In this document: piece by piece, positions 14,307 to 22,812 of the stretch
Numbering within the stretch: position 1 is the first letter of the stretch
How the letters are laid out: every line of letters begins with the position of its first letter
NCBI GenBank assembly: GCA_021789355.1
Contig: JAJYJR010000022.1
Location: 1 to 23,329, forward strand
Source of the DNA: Chloroflexota bacterium
Lineage (GTDB): Bacteria; Chloroflexota; Limnocylindria; Limnocylindrales; CSP1-4
Direction of reading: 5' to 3'
DNA length: 23,329 nucleotides
The notes under the pieces: generated by a model
Seen by the model: only the letters and a program-made list of their open reading frames with translations
Databases searched by the model: none
Told to the model about the DNA's origin: nothing
Position numbers and translations under genes: made by a program

Positions 14307-15884
14307 TCACGAGTGGAGCCAGGCCGCCACGTGCCGAGCGGCATCGAGACAAAGTCGTCGTTCGATCCGCGTGGCGTCGAGTCCGAAGTAGGCAAGAGCG
14401 TAGACGGCGAGGGCCAGACCTCCGGCCGCGATCAGAGCCGGCAGAGACGCCAGGTCGAACGACCGATCCAGGAAGGCCAGCAGGAGGGCTGACAGCGCGG
14501 CCGGGGCCAGCCCGGGCACGAGAACCTCGCGCACCAGGTCGCCAGCCTGGATCCTGAGTTCGCGGACCGCCAGCGGGATGACGAAGGCCGCCGCCTCGAT
14601 GCCGGTGGGGACCAGCGTGCCGAGGGCAACCCCCCGCAGTCCGATCGTCTGGACGAGCAGCATCGAGAGGATCAGGTTGGCAAGGCCCGAGCCCAGGGCG
14701 ATCGCCGCGACGGGCCGGTGTCGGGCCATCCCTTGGAGGATGTAACCGGTCGGCCAGAGACTGGTGTCCACGATCGTGGCAATCGTCAGGATAGCGACCA
14801 GATCAGTGGCGCCCGCGTAGCTCGCACCGACCCAGAGGCGCAGGATCGGGCCGGCGAGCATGAGCAGGACGATGCCCGCCGCCATCAGGCTGGCCAGGGT
14901 AACCCTGGTCGCGAAGAGGTAGAGCGCGCGGAGTCCAACCCGGCCGTCGTCGAGGGCAGACAGCTCCGACGCCACCGGCAGAAGGACGCCGGAGAACGCT
15001 TGGGCCGGCACGGTCGCCAATCCGGCAAGCCGCTGGGCGAGGCTGTAGGGGGTCAGTGAACCGATCGCTAGAAAGGCGCCGATGACCAGGCCGTCGGTTT
15101 GGAACTGGAGGCGACCGGCGAGCTGGACGACGAAGACCGGGGCGCTAAAGGCGAGAAGGTGCCGGGCCACCGCTGGATCCGGGCGATGCCAGCCGATGCC
15201 GAGCTCGGGCGCAACGCGCCGGCAGATCCACAGCGCCACGAGCTGGCTTGCCAGCGTGACGATGACGTTAGTGGTGACCAGAGCGCCCAGGCCGCCACCC
15301 GCCGCCAGAACCGCCACGTTCGCCGCGAGCGCCGCAAGGGCACCACCGCCGGCGAGCAGATTCGACAGGCCGAAGCGCTGGAGCCCCCGGAGAACTGCCG
15401 TCGTGGGTGAGAAGGCCAGCCCGATCGCGACGGAGAGTGCCATCAGGAAGGTCAGCCAGACGACCGCCGGACGCTGATCGGGGGCGACGTGGAAGACGTC
15501 CCCGGCCAATGGGGCCATGACAGCTCCGAGCAGACAGGTGGCCAAGCCGAGTCCGGCGTAGAGCCAGAGCGCGCTGGCGACCGTTCGCCGGACGGCTTGT
15601 TCCTGCCCCCGGGCTGCCTGCTCCGCGACGAACTTGGTGACAGCAGAACCGATCCCGAAGTCCAGCAGCCAGCCGTAGCCGGCGACGGCTCCGAGGAGGA
15701 CCCACAATCCGTAGTCCGACGGCCCAAGCACCGCAAGCACGAAAGGGGTCACGAGGAATGAGCCGATCATCGGGATAAGCCGACCGGCCAGGTTGCTGCC
15801 GGTGTTTCGGGCCATCCTGGCCGGCAGCATCGACTCGAGGATGGGGTCCGTCGCCAACTCCCGGGCTGTCGCCTCACGATCCAT
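14307..15884 (-). CDS. Wzx-like polysaccharide flippase (MOP superfamily), 525 aa
   Basis: This is a polytopic membrane protein with about 14 predicted helices. ARNTGSNLAGRLIPMIGSFLVTPF, then LGPSDYGLWVLLGAVAGYGWLLDFGIGSAVTKF, is the typical start of the RfbX/Polysacc_synt branch, with the YGLW loop and the LDFGIG motif. It would flip lipid-linked repeat units to the outer face of the cytoplasmic membrane. I chose ATG at 15884 because the upstream extension to 15998 lies inside the preceding gene and is not membrane-like. The start overlaps the GT2 stop by 11 bases, so it is probably translated by coupling. It is the last gene of the second minus-strand operon. It has little obvious similarity to the flippase at 360-1715, so the two may serve different glycans. 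Confidence 0.83.
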   Translation of the reverse strand: MDREATARELATDPILESMLPARMARNTGSNLAGRLIPMIGSFLVTPFVLAVLGPSDYGLWVLLGAVAGYGWLLDFGIGSAVTKFVAEQAARGQEQAVRRTVASALWLYAGLGLATCLLGAVMAPLAGDVFHVAPDQRPAVVWLTFLMALSVAIGLAFSPTTAVLRGLQRFGLSNLLAGGGALAALAANVAVLAAGGGLGALVTTNVIVTLASQLVALWICRRVAPELGIGWHRPDPAVARHLLAFSAPVFVVQLAGRLQFQTDGLVIGAFLAIGSLTPYSLAQRLAGLATVPAQAFSGVLLPVASELSALDDGRVGLRALYLFATRVTLASLMAAGIVLLMLAGPILRLWVGASYAGATDLVAILTIATIVDTSLWPTGYILQGMARHRPVAAIALGSGLANLILSMLLVQTIGLRGVALGTLVPTGIEAAAFVIPLAVRELRIQAGDLVREVLVPGLAPAALSALLLAFLDRSFDLASLPALIAAGGLALAVYALAYFGLDATRIERRLCLDAARHVAAWLHS

Positions 15885-16812
15885 GAGGCCTGCCGGGATA
15901 GGTGAGCCGCACGGGCGCGGGGCCGCCAGCAGCCAGGAGCCCGTGGCGGAGGCCGCTCCCGGCCGCAACGAGCATTCGTGCCTCGGACCCGGCCGCATGC
16001 CAGCGCCCGCGCCAGACGGCCGCGATCAGCATCCTTGTGCGCTCTGCGAGCCAGACTCCAAGGAAGACAGGCGCGGTGGTGTCGCCCTCACGGAGCCAGA
16101 GGCCGGCCGCCGCTCCCATCCCGAAGCCGTAGCGTCGGCGGGAGCCCTGGAAAGTCCGGTCGTCCTGCCGCTCGTGGAAGACAACGGCCTTCGGCTCGTA
16201 TCGGATGGTCGCCCCCGCTCGCAGGAGCCGCCGGATGAGGTCGATGTCCTCGGCAGCCTCGGCCGCGGTGCCGGGTCCGAGTCGCTCGTCCCAGCCACCC
16301 ACGCTCTCGAGCCATTCTCGACGGATCGCGATGCTGCCACCCGTGCCAGCCCGCCACGGCAAGACCGCTCCCTTGTGGTCGGCTCCACGCCGACTGTCTC
16401 TCGTCGCAACCGCGTGGCGATGGGGCGCCGGTGGACCGAGCGGCAGGACGCGGCCGGTGGCAGCCGCCGGGTGCCCGGGGCGCTCGAGTGCCGCCAGCAG
16501 CTCGCCCAGCCAGCGGCGGTCCGGCAGGCAGTCGTCGTCGGTGAAGACGATGGTCGGCTGGCGGGCCCGTCTCGCTCCAGCGTTGCGTGCCATGGCCGCG
16601 CCCCGCTTGGAGAGAGCCATTCGGACGACCGGCAGGCCCATCCGGGCCCGCTCGTCGACGACGGCTTGCGTTCCACCGCTCGGGCTCTGATCGGCCACGA
16701 TGACCTCACGAGGGATCGCCTCTCCTGCGAACAGGCCGTCCAGGCACCGAGCCAGGGACGCTGGACGATCGACGGTCGCGACCACCACGGATGCGTCGAG
16801 GAGGCCTTTCAT
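15874..16812 (-). CDS. GT2 glycosyltransferase, 312 aa
   Basis: This is a GT-A family 2 enzyme. ASVVVATVDRPASLARCLDG (7-26) is the first fold unit and EVIVADQSPSGGT (36-48) the nucleotide-binding region. KRGAAMARNAGARRA (69-83) follows, and IVFTDDDCLPDRRWL (88-102) carries the DDD metal site. Further on, GGWDERLGPGTAAEAAEDIDL supplies the ED motif near the catalytic base. The profile resembles rhamnosyl- or mycofactocin-type GT2 enzymes, but the donor cannot be assigned. There is no membrane segment long enough for a synthase, so it acts in the cytoplasm. It starts two bases after the stop of the GT2-deacetylase fusion and overlaps the flippase start, so it is the third gene of a coupled four-gene operon. 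Confidence 0.85.
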   Translation of the reverse strand: MKGLLDASVVVATVDRPASLARCLDGLFAGEAIPREVIVADQSPSGGTQAVVDERARMGLPVVRMALSKRGAAMARNAGARRARQPTIVFTDDDCLPDRRWLGELLAALERPGHPAAATGRVLPLGPPAPHRHAVATRDSRRGADHKGAVLPWRAGTGGSIAIRREWLESVGGWDERLGPGTAAEAAEDIDLIRRLLRAGATIRYEPKAVVFHERQDDRTFQGSRRRYGFGMGAAAGLWLREGDTTAPVFLGVWLAERTRMLIAAVWRGRWHAAGSEARMLVAAGSGLRHGLLAAGGPAPVRLTYPGRPHGS

Positions 16813-16814
16813 CG

Positions 16815-18503
16815 TCAGCGGAGCCGATCGAGCCAGCGGCGGATGGCGAACCGCCTCATCCAGCGAGCGTCGCCGGTCTGGAGTACGAGCGCGAACTTGA
16901 GCAGGGAGTCGGTGCCTCGGACGACGATTCGCTGGAGTTGCAGGTCCGGCTGCGCTGCGGCATTGACCGCAGGCCGGCTGGCAAGCCCTGCCGTGAAGCC
17001 GGCGCGCCCAACGGCCGCCGTGATCTCGGGGGTGACCTCGCCGAACGGGTAGGCAAAGGCGGTCACCGGGTGGCCCAACTCGTGTTCCAGGTCCTCGCGC
17101 GAACCGCCGATCTCGTCGTCCATGTCAGAGGCCGACAGGTCCGCGAGGCGCCGGTGGTTCCGCGAGTGGGCGCCGAATTCCATCCCGTTTCGATCCAGCT
17201 CGCGGATCTCGTCCCAGTCGAGCAGCGGACGGCCGGTCTGGGCACCGCGCCTATCCCAGGTGTTGGTCCCACCCACTTGGCGGCTGACCAGGAAGACAGT
17301 CGCCGGCACGCCGGAGCGGCGCAGGATCGGCAGGGCTTGGGGCAGGTCGGCGTAGCCGTCGTCGATCGTGACGACGACCGCCCGCGGTGGAGGAAGCCGA
17401 TGCTGGCGACGATGGGCGAGATACTCGTCCAGCCCGATGAAGGAGTAGCCCTGCCGCCGGAGCCACGCCAGCTGGGCTTCGAGCTGCTGGAGCGGGAGGA
17501 CCCAAGCGCTGGGCGGTTCCCCACGCTCGCCGAATCCGTGGTAAGCGATGATCGCCGTGCCACTCGTCAGCCGCTGCCAAGTCTCCCGACTCTCGACCAC
17601 CGACTTGACCCCGCACCAGTAGGCAGCCCGGCGGACGAAGCCATACCAGCCGCGGTGCCAGCGGCTCCGCCCGAGGACAGGATCGAGTGCGGTCATCGCT
17701 GTGAAGGCGGCACGTGGCGCGGCCAGGGCAACGCGGCGCAACGCTCGCTCGACGGGCCGCGCTTGACTGTAGGCCCCGATCGGCATCGTTGACAGCATCG
17801 CCGGGTGGCGGTGCAGCAGCAACAGCCCCGCCCGCCCTGAGGCCCTGGCTTCGGCGACGTATGCCCCGAACCCCTTGTCGAACCGCTGGTAGCCCCGCGC
17901 CAGGGGAAGATAGACGAACCGGAGGCCGAGCTCCTGGAGTCGGAAGCCGAGCTCCACGTCCTCGCTGTGCGCCAGATCCTCGCCGAAGCCGCCGCAGGCG
18001 CGGAACGCATCGCGTGCGACGGAAAGGTTCCCGGAGTAGCAGTCCATGTACGTCGGGCGACCGCTGCCGGCGGCCAGCCTGCTGTAGTGCTCCCGCCACC
18101 ACTGACGCATTGTCCCGCCGAGCGGTCCCGCGGTCAGGAGGGGCGCGAGCTCGAGCCGGCCCAGGCCCACGATGCCTCCCGACGCTGCGTGGGCAGCCAA
18201 GTGGGCCGAGATAAGTCCGTCGGCCGCCACCACATCATCGTCGAGGAACAGGAGGATGCGGCCAGCTGCGGCCTGTGCCCCCCGGTTGCGGGCGACGCCA
18301 GGTCCAGCGTGCTCCTGACGAATGAGTCGCGCGACGGGCAAAGACGCCGCGACGAGAGGGCCAACGTCGTGCTGCGATCCGTCATCGACAACGAGGACCT
18401 CGACGGTTCCGCCGGCGGGCAGCTGCCGGGCGAGCGACCGCAGGCTTGGCCCGAGACGCCCGGGTCGGCCCCGCGTGGGGACAACCACGCTCAGTTCGAC
18501 CAT
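16815..18503 (-). CDS. GT2 glycosyltransferase fused to polysaccharide deacetylase, 562 aa
   Basis: The first 250 residues are a GT2 domain: ELSVVVPTRGRPGRL (3-17), VLVVDDGSQHD (36-46), HAGPGVARNRGAQ (65-77), LLFLDDDVV (84-92) with the metal-binding acidic triplet, and AHSEDVELGFRLQ (178-190). A basic linker (about 250-310) leads to a NodB-type deacetylase: IIAYHGFGERGE (318-329), VVVTIDDGYADL (376-387) with the catalytic and metal Asp, GAHSRNHRRL (444-453) with metal His446 and His450, and AFAYPFGEVTPE (482-493). No signal peptide or clear membrane helix is seen, so both halves should be cytoplasmic. It may add an N-acetylated sugar and remove the acetyl group. ATG at 18503 overlaps the upstream stop by 13 bases. 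A longer frame to 18716 is only overlap. Confidence 0.85.
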   Translation of the reverse strand: MVELSVVVPTRGRPGRLGPSLRSLARQLPAGGTVEVLVVDDGSQHDVGPLVAASLPVARLIRQEHAGPGVARNRGAQAAAGRILLFLDDDVVAADGLISAHLAAHAASGGIVGLGRLELAPLLTAGPLGGTMRQWWREHYSRLAAGSGRPTYMDCYSGNLSVARDAFRACGGFGEDLAHSEDVELGFRLQELGLRFVYLPLARGYQRFDKGFGAYVAEARASGRAGLLLLHRHPAMLSTMPIGAYSQARPVERALRRVALAAPRAAFTAMTALDPVLGRSRWHRGWYGFVRRAAYWCGVKSVVESRETWQRLTSGTAIIAYHGFGERGEPPSAWVLPLQQLEAQLAWLRRQGYSFIGLDEYLAHRRQHRLPPPRAVVVTIDDGYADLPQALPILRRSGVPATVFLVSRQVGGTNTWDRRGAQTGRPLLDWDEIRELDRNGMEFGAHSRNHRRLADLSASDMDDEIGGSREDLEHELGHPVTAFAYPFGEVTPEITAAVGRAGFTAGLASRPAVNAAAQPDLQLQRIVVRGTDSLLKFALVLQTGDARWMRRFAIRRWLDRLR

Positions 18504-20281
18504 GGCCACCGCGCCTCCCCGAACGCGAACAGCCGGGCTGGCTCGCCCGCGAGCGCCGTCACATACCGGGCGTAGCGGTTCCCGAGGCGTGATTCGGGCG
18601 ACGGATCGCCCACCGCACGCAGGCGTTCGACACGGTCCAGCGCCTGCTCGGTGAAGGCCCAGAGGATGAGGAGGCCGGCCAGGCGCCGGTCGATCCCGAG
18701 CTCTGCGAAGAACCACTGCACGGCGTCCCGCGCCGCAGTGATGCGCCGATCCGAGCCTTTGGGCTTCACGAGGAGCTCAAGAACGTCGGCCAGCTCGGTA
18801 GCCGAGTCCCGACGGCTGCGCCGCGCCGCATGAAGCCAGTGCGTAACGAAGTAGAACAGGTCGATGCCGACGGGTCCCAGACGCGCGCTCTCCCAGTCGA
18901 CCACGGCCAGATCGCTTCCGTCCTGCAGCACGTTCCAGGGCCCGAAGTCCGCGTGTTGCCAGGCCGTGGGCAGGCGCAATCCCAGGACCGATTGCGCCTG
19001 GTCCCTGGCCGTCGCCAGGAGCCGTGACTCGGCGGGCATCGGGCCCAGCGTAGCCGCGTAGCGGTCCAGCAACCGTCCGAACTCGGCCGCACGGTTGGCA
19101 TCCCAGGCGAGGGGCTTCTGAGCTGTCGCGAGATCGAATCGGGCCAGCCAGCCGACAGCGTGGCGAAGAGTGGCCTCATCCTCGGCAGGACTGCGGCCCC
19201 AGGCTCCAATCGTGCCGGCCAACATCCGTCCGCGCGCGTAGCCTTCCACCGTCACGGTCAGGCCTCCCCAGCTCCGGCAGGCGAGCGGTGCTGGCAACGA
19301 GCGGGCGAGCTGCGGATCGAGCCGATCGCGAAGCTGGCCGAGGACCTTCTGCTCACGCTCGGCCCACGGTCGAAGTGCCTCCAGCCGCAGAACCTTGACC
19401 ACTGCGAGTGGCACCCGGCCGCCAGCGGAGAAGACGACGAAGGAGAGCCGACTCCAGCTCCCCTCACCTCCGGTCAACAGCACGGCCCACAGCTGGCGGC
19501 CGCGCAGCGGAACTGGCAGATCGCTGAGGCCGAACACTGAGATCGGTGGCGTTCCGGACCCCTCCACAATGGCCGTCACTGCCAGCGTCGGGGCGACCCA
19601 ACCCATCGTCCAGGACCCGCGGCGCGCAAGAGCGGCAAGCCCGACGCGGAGCAGGTGACGCTTGGCCGATTGCGCACTGAGCTGCCCGGCGACGTACCAG
19701 TTGAGCGCGGCAGGGCACTCCAGCGGTAGGTACATCTGGCAGCGGTGGAAGCCGGGCTTCGCCCAGTACACTCCGAGCGGGCGCAGGCCCGCACTCGCGA
19801 CCCGCCGTCGGAGTGTCGGCGGCAGGACACCCCGCCAGGGGCGCCGACGCCGGTCGATCTCAAGGTAGACGGCAGCGCCGGGCCGCAGGTGGCGCCGAAG
19901 GTCGCCGAGGCGAACGCGCGCCCCGGCCAGCACAGCAACTGCGTCGAACGCCAAGCCATCGCCAAGACGAACGCTGACTCGGTCAGCGATGGGTGCCGCA
20001 CGCGCGGCATCCGCCAGGCCCGGCGATCCGCCGAGGAGGAGAAGGTGGTCGTACGTGCCGGATGGAGGGCTGGGGAGCAGGAATCTCCAGTCCAGGCTGC
20101 GCAGGATCGACGGGGCCACGTGCACGGATCGGGCGTTCGTGTCCAGGGCGATAGGCTCAGGCTCGCGGAGGCTCCGCACCGACCCTGAGGATGACGCAGA
20201 GCCAGAGCCCCGTCCAGCCCAATCGGTCTTTCCAGCCCCGCCGAGTGCCGCACGTGGCGGGTCGTCCCGGGTTTCTTCCAA
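18491..20281 (-). CDS. APH-like kinase-fold protein with an N-terminal Rossmann-like half, 596 aa
   Basis: The C-terminal half is an aminoglycoside phosphotransferase/choline-kinase-type fold. It has a candidate ATP-binding lysine in LAVVKVLRL (Lys296), the catalytic loop WQHADFGPWNVL (His443, Asp445, Asn450) and the metal site VVDWE (Asp462), followed by LGPVGIDLFYF. The N-terminal half (about 75-170) alternates strands and helices (YDHLLLLGGSPGLADA, later RPGAAVYLEIDR). It looks like a decayed SAM-methyltransferase fold without a clear glycine motif. In this operon it might phosphorylate a sugar or glycan intermediate, but no substrate is shown. The start shown is TTG at 20281. A GTG at 20179, closer to the folded part, is equally possible because residues 1-34 are low-complexity. 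It is the first gene of the operon, divergent from the GT4. Confidence 0.72.
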   Translation of the reverse strand: MEETRDDPPRAALGGAGKTDWAGRGSGSASSSGSVRSLREPEPIALDTNARSVHVAPSILRSLDWRFLLPSPPSGTYDHLLLLGGSPGLADAARAAPIADRVSVRLGDGLAFDAVAVLAGARVRLGDLRRHLRPGAAVYLEIDRRRRPWRGVLPPTLRRRVASAGLRPLGVYWAKPGFHRCQMYLPLECPAALNWYVAGQLSAQSAKRHLLRVGLAALARRGSWTMGWVAPTLAVTAIVEGSGTPPISVFGLSDLPVPLRGRQLWAVLLTGGEGSWSRLSFVVFSAGGRVPLAVVKVLRLEALRPWAEREQKVLGQLRDRLDPQLARSLPAPLACRSWGGLTVTVEGYARGRMLAGTIGAWGRSPAEDEATLRHAVGWLARFDLATAQKPLAWDANRAAEFGRLLDRYAATLGPMPAESRLLATARDQAQSVLGLRLPTAWQHADFGPWNVLQDGSDLAVVDWESARLGPVGIDLFYFVTHWLHAARRSRRDSATELADVLELLVKPKGSDRRITAARDAVQWFFAELGIDRRLAGLLILWAFTEQALDRVERLRAVGDPSPESRLGNRYARYVTALAGEPARLFAFGEARWPWSN

Positions 20282-20303
20282 CCCTTACCCTTACCCCTTA
20301 CCC
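20282..20303 (-). repeat. (GGGTAA)-type tandem repeat, canonical G-quadruplex motif
   Basis: On the minus strand four G-runs (3, 4, 3 and 3 bases) are separated by exactly TAA each time. This meets the standard rule for an intramolecular quadruplex. It directly precedes the TTG start of the kinase-fold gene and lies in the 85-base divergent spacer to the GT4 gene. Confidence 0.75.
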
Positions 20304-20366
20304 TCTGGGTGGAACGTCTCCAGCCCGATCCCGGGCGTCGCGACCGTTCAGGGAGGGACGGGGGCC

Positions 20367-21452
20367 TTGCGCTTCGTTCACTACTACCCGCGAGCGATCT
20401 CGGATCTCTCTGGGGTCACGGCGGCGCTCTGGTCGTGGGCTGCGGCGCTCGCGAGGGTCGGGCACGACGTGGTGGTCCTGCACGCCGGTGGCACTCGGCG
20501 GGTTGAGCCCCCAGTGACCCCGGGGCTCAGCGAGATCGCGATCGCTCACGCTGGCCATGGACGCACGACATGGGCTCCCATCGCGCTCGAGCGGTACCTT
20601 CGACCGGACGACGTCGTCGTGCTCCACGAGGGGTGGGTGCTCAGCAACCTGGTGGCGGCGCGGGCCGCCTCCAGGGCGGGGGTACGGTACGTCATCGTGC
20701 CCCACGGAGCCTACGAGCCGGGCGTGCGACGCCGACTCAAGCCTATTGTCCTGGTCCGCGCGGGGCTGGAGCGCCAGGTCCTGGAGCGAGCGTTCGCCGT
20801 CCACGTCTTCTTCGACTCCGAGGTCGACACGATCCGTCGCCTGGCGCCGCGGGCCAGGTGCATGGTTGCCCCCACCGGCTTCGATGTTCCAAACGCACGA
20901 TGGTCGGGCGACGGTGACTACCTGGCCTGGCTGGGCCGGTACGACCTCACCCACAAGGGCGTTGACCTGCTCCTGGCAGCGCTCGCCACCCTCCCAGCGG
21001 CTGCTCGGCCGCACGTCGTGCTCCGGGGCTACGACTTCCGACGGGGCTTGCGGGAGGCGCGCGGGCTGGTCGCAGGACTGGACCTTGCGCCCTGGGTCAC
21101 GGCTGCCGGCGAGGTTTCCGGAGCGGATAAGGTGGCCTTCCTGACGAAGGCGCGGGGATACGTTCACCCGTCGCGGTGGGAGAGTCACAGCATCGCCCTG
21201 CTGGAGAGCCTCGCGCTCGGCGTGCCGACCCTCGCCTCATCCACGATGCACATCGCCCCCGAGCTTATGCGTGCAAGAGCGGCCATCGTGGTTCAGCCAG
21301 TTGTGCCTGAGATCGCCGCCGGCTTCGCCCGCCTGAGCGCGGCCGGACCGGCGCTGGGTCAGCGTGGTCGAGACTTCATCGCCGAGCGCTTCAGCTGGGA
21401 GCGGGCACTCGCCCAGTTCGCTGAGGGGCTGGATCGACTCTCGGCCCCCTGA
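20367..21452 (+). CDS. GT4 glycosyltransferase with TTG start, 361 aa
   Basis: This is a GT-B fold retaining glycosyltransferase. The N-terminal domain begins RFVHYYPRAISDLSGVTAA, the usual glycine-containing acceptor loop, and includes VIVPHGAYEPG (109-119). The donor domain has YLAWLGRYDLTHKGVDLLL (185-203), then VLRGYDF (218-224), then a complete EX7E in SRWESHSIALLESLALG (269-285; Glu272 and Glu280), followed by VPTLASS. I chose TTG at 20367 because it places the first beta strand at residue 2, and GGAGG lies ten bases upstream. No ATG or GTG is available in that frame nearby, and the longer open frame upstream is antisense to the neighbouring gene. The gene is divergent from the kinase-fold gene and converges on the zinc-finger gene with a 31-base gap. 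Confidence 0.85.
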   Translation: MRFVHYYPRAISDLSGVTAALWSWAAALARVGHDVVVLHAGGTRRVEPPVTPGLSEIAIAHAGHGRTTWAPIALERYLRPDDVVVLHEGWVLSNLVAARAASRAGVRYVIVPHGAYEPGVRRRLKPIVLVRAGLERQVLERAFAVHVFFDSEVDTIRRLAPRARCMVAPTGFDVPNARWSGDGDYLAWLGRYDLTHKGVDLLLAALATLPAAARPHVVLRGYDFRRGLREARGLVAGLDLAPWVTAAGEVSGADKVAFLTKARGYVHPSRWESHSIALLESLALGVPTLASSTMHIAPELMRARAAIVVQPVVPEIAAGFARLSAAGPALGQRGRDFIAERFSWERALAQFAEGLDRLSAP

Positions 21453-21483
21453 CCCGCTCGCGTCCGCGCCGAGCCTTGTCGCG

Positions 21484-22812
21484 CTACTTACCGCGCGAGA
21501 CGTCCTCGTGGGCCCGGTAGCGGGCACAGGTCGAGTACTCGCCGTAGCAATAAGCCGCCTGGTGATCGGCGGCGATCGGCTCGGCGCTGGCCGTTGCGTG
21601 GCAGCGGTGCGCGGCATGCGGGAGCTCGAAGTGGGTCATCGGGTCGTCTTTCAGCCCGAGCAGCGGGCAGACGTCGCTGGGTGTCGCCCTGGCTCGTCCT
21701 GCTAGCGTGTCTGGACCGGCCGCGGCGCGGCTTGATCCGGCGGCCTTGGCACGGCTGCGCGGAGCCACGGCGTCGCCAGCGGGGGGCCGACGCTCCCTGG
21801 CGCTCGTGGCTGGAGTTGGCTGAACGGCCCCAGGCCGCGGGTGGCGAGCCCGGGCGCCGCGGTCGTAACTTGCGGGCTCCGGGTGTTCGGAGGTTGCCGC
21901 CGGGCGTTCGACAGTGGGCTGTGCTCCAGCGGACGATGCGCCGCCGCGTTTCGGGGCCCGATCGGGCGACATCACGTTCGCTCCAGAGGTCGGCGTCTCT
22001 GAGCTCCCCGGATGTGAGCCAGCGGCCGCCGGCCCCCCACGGGTCGGCCGCGTTGGCGGCTGCGGCTCGTCTCTGGGTTGTGGCGATTTCGAAGGCAGGT
22101 CGGCAACCGCCGCCGGGCGTGAACGCCGTCTCGCTGAGCCGTCAAGGTCCGCCGGGGTCGCGACGACGGCAACCGCAACCGCAGATCCGGGCGTCGCCGC
22201 AGACCGGCGGATCGGCTGGTGCGCCTTGCGCCCGGGCCTGGACCCGGAGCCGCCCTCGGGCAAGTCCCCAGGACGCGACCTGCCCGGGCGGTCGCCCCCT
22301 GCACCGCCCTCGGCCGTCAGGAAGGCGGCCATGACGGGGACCCGCCGGCTTACGGGCGGTTGGGGCGCGGGCACGCTCCGCCGTGCGCGTCCGCGCCTCG
22401 TTTGAGCGGCCTCCGCTGCTTTCTCCGCCAGCGCGACCGTCGACGCTGCTGCCGCCGGCGCGGAGATCCGCTGGCGGTGTGCCCGGTGGCTGTCCGGAGG
22501 GGTGGCTGTGGCCGTGGGCGGTCCCGGAGCTTCCGGCTCGGCTGGCGGTGCTACGGGTGACGGCCCGGCTGCCGAGGCGATCGGGGCGGGCCTGACAGAG
22601 CGGCATTTGTAGCAGCGCCCGGCGCTGGCTCGGTTCACCGACTTGCACTTCTCGCAAACCCAGCCCGTCTCCGGCTCCGAGGTCAGCATTGATTCCGGCA
22701 CTCGACGGTCCGGATGGCGAGTCCATCGATAGAGGAGCCACATGCTGGTCGGGCCGACGAGCAGGCCGTAGAAGACGATGACGCGCATGAGCTCCGGGTT
22801 GATGTCAATCAT
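21484..22812 (-). CDS. Membrane-anchored protein with RanBP2-type zinc finger and C-terminal Cys/His module, 442 aa
   Basis: Residues about 9-28 form one membrane helix (VIVFYGLLVGPTSMWLLYRW). Directly after it, W51-x-C53-x2-C56-x3-N60-x6-C67-x2-C70 matches the RanBP2 zinc-finger consensus exactly. Residues about 73-380 are low-complexity, rich in Pro, Ala, Arg, Ser and Gly, and probably disordered. The last 61 residues hold CPLLGLKDDPMTHF, AHRCHA, DHQAAYC and STCARY, with Cys382, Cys404, Cys422 and Cys429. I recall this arrangement at the C-termini of Chloroflexota proteins, but it has no known function that I can state. ATG at 22812 is the only reasonable start. The GC-rich middle could inflate the ORF by chance, but the two ordered ends in the same frame show that it is one gene. 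Function is unknown; nucleic-acid or protein binding at the membrane is possible. Confidence 0.7.
   Translation of the reverse strand: MIDINPELMRVIVFYGLLVGPTSMWLLYRWTRHPDRRVPESMLTSEPETGWVCEKCKSVNRASAGRCYKCRSVRPAPIASAAGPSPVAPPAEPEAPGPPTATATPPDSHRAHRQRISAPAAAASTVALAEKAAEAAQTRRGRARRSVPAPQPPVSRRVPVMAAFLTAEGGAGGDRPGRSRPGDLPEGGSGSRPGRKAHQPIRRSAATPGSAVAVAVVATPADLDGSARRRSRPAAVADLPSKSPQPRDEPQPPTRPTRGGPAAAGSHPGSSETPTSGANVMSPDRAPKRGGASSAGAQPTVERPAATSEHPEPASYDRGARARHPRPGAVQPTPATSARERRPPAGDAVAPRSRAKAAGSSRAAAGPDTLAGRARATPSDVCPLLGLKDDPMTHFELPHAAHRCHATASAEPIAADHQAAYCYGEYSTCARYRAHEDVSRGK

Noticed and set aside
15793..17052. A plus-strand open frame of 419 codons
   Set aside because: It lies antisense to the GT2 and the GT2-deacetylase genes and has no recognisable fold.
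16815..18716. Extended 633-residue form of the GT2-deacetylase fusion
   Set aside because: The extra 71 residues lie inside the upstream gene in another frame and are Arg/Pro-rich. The GT2 fold begins at the ATG at 18503.
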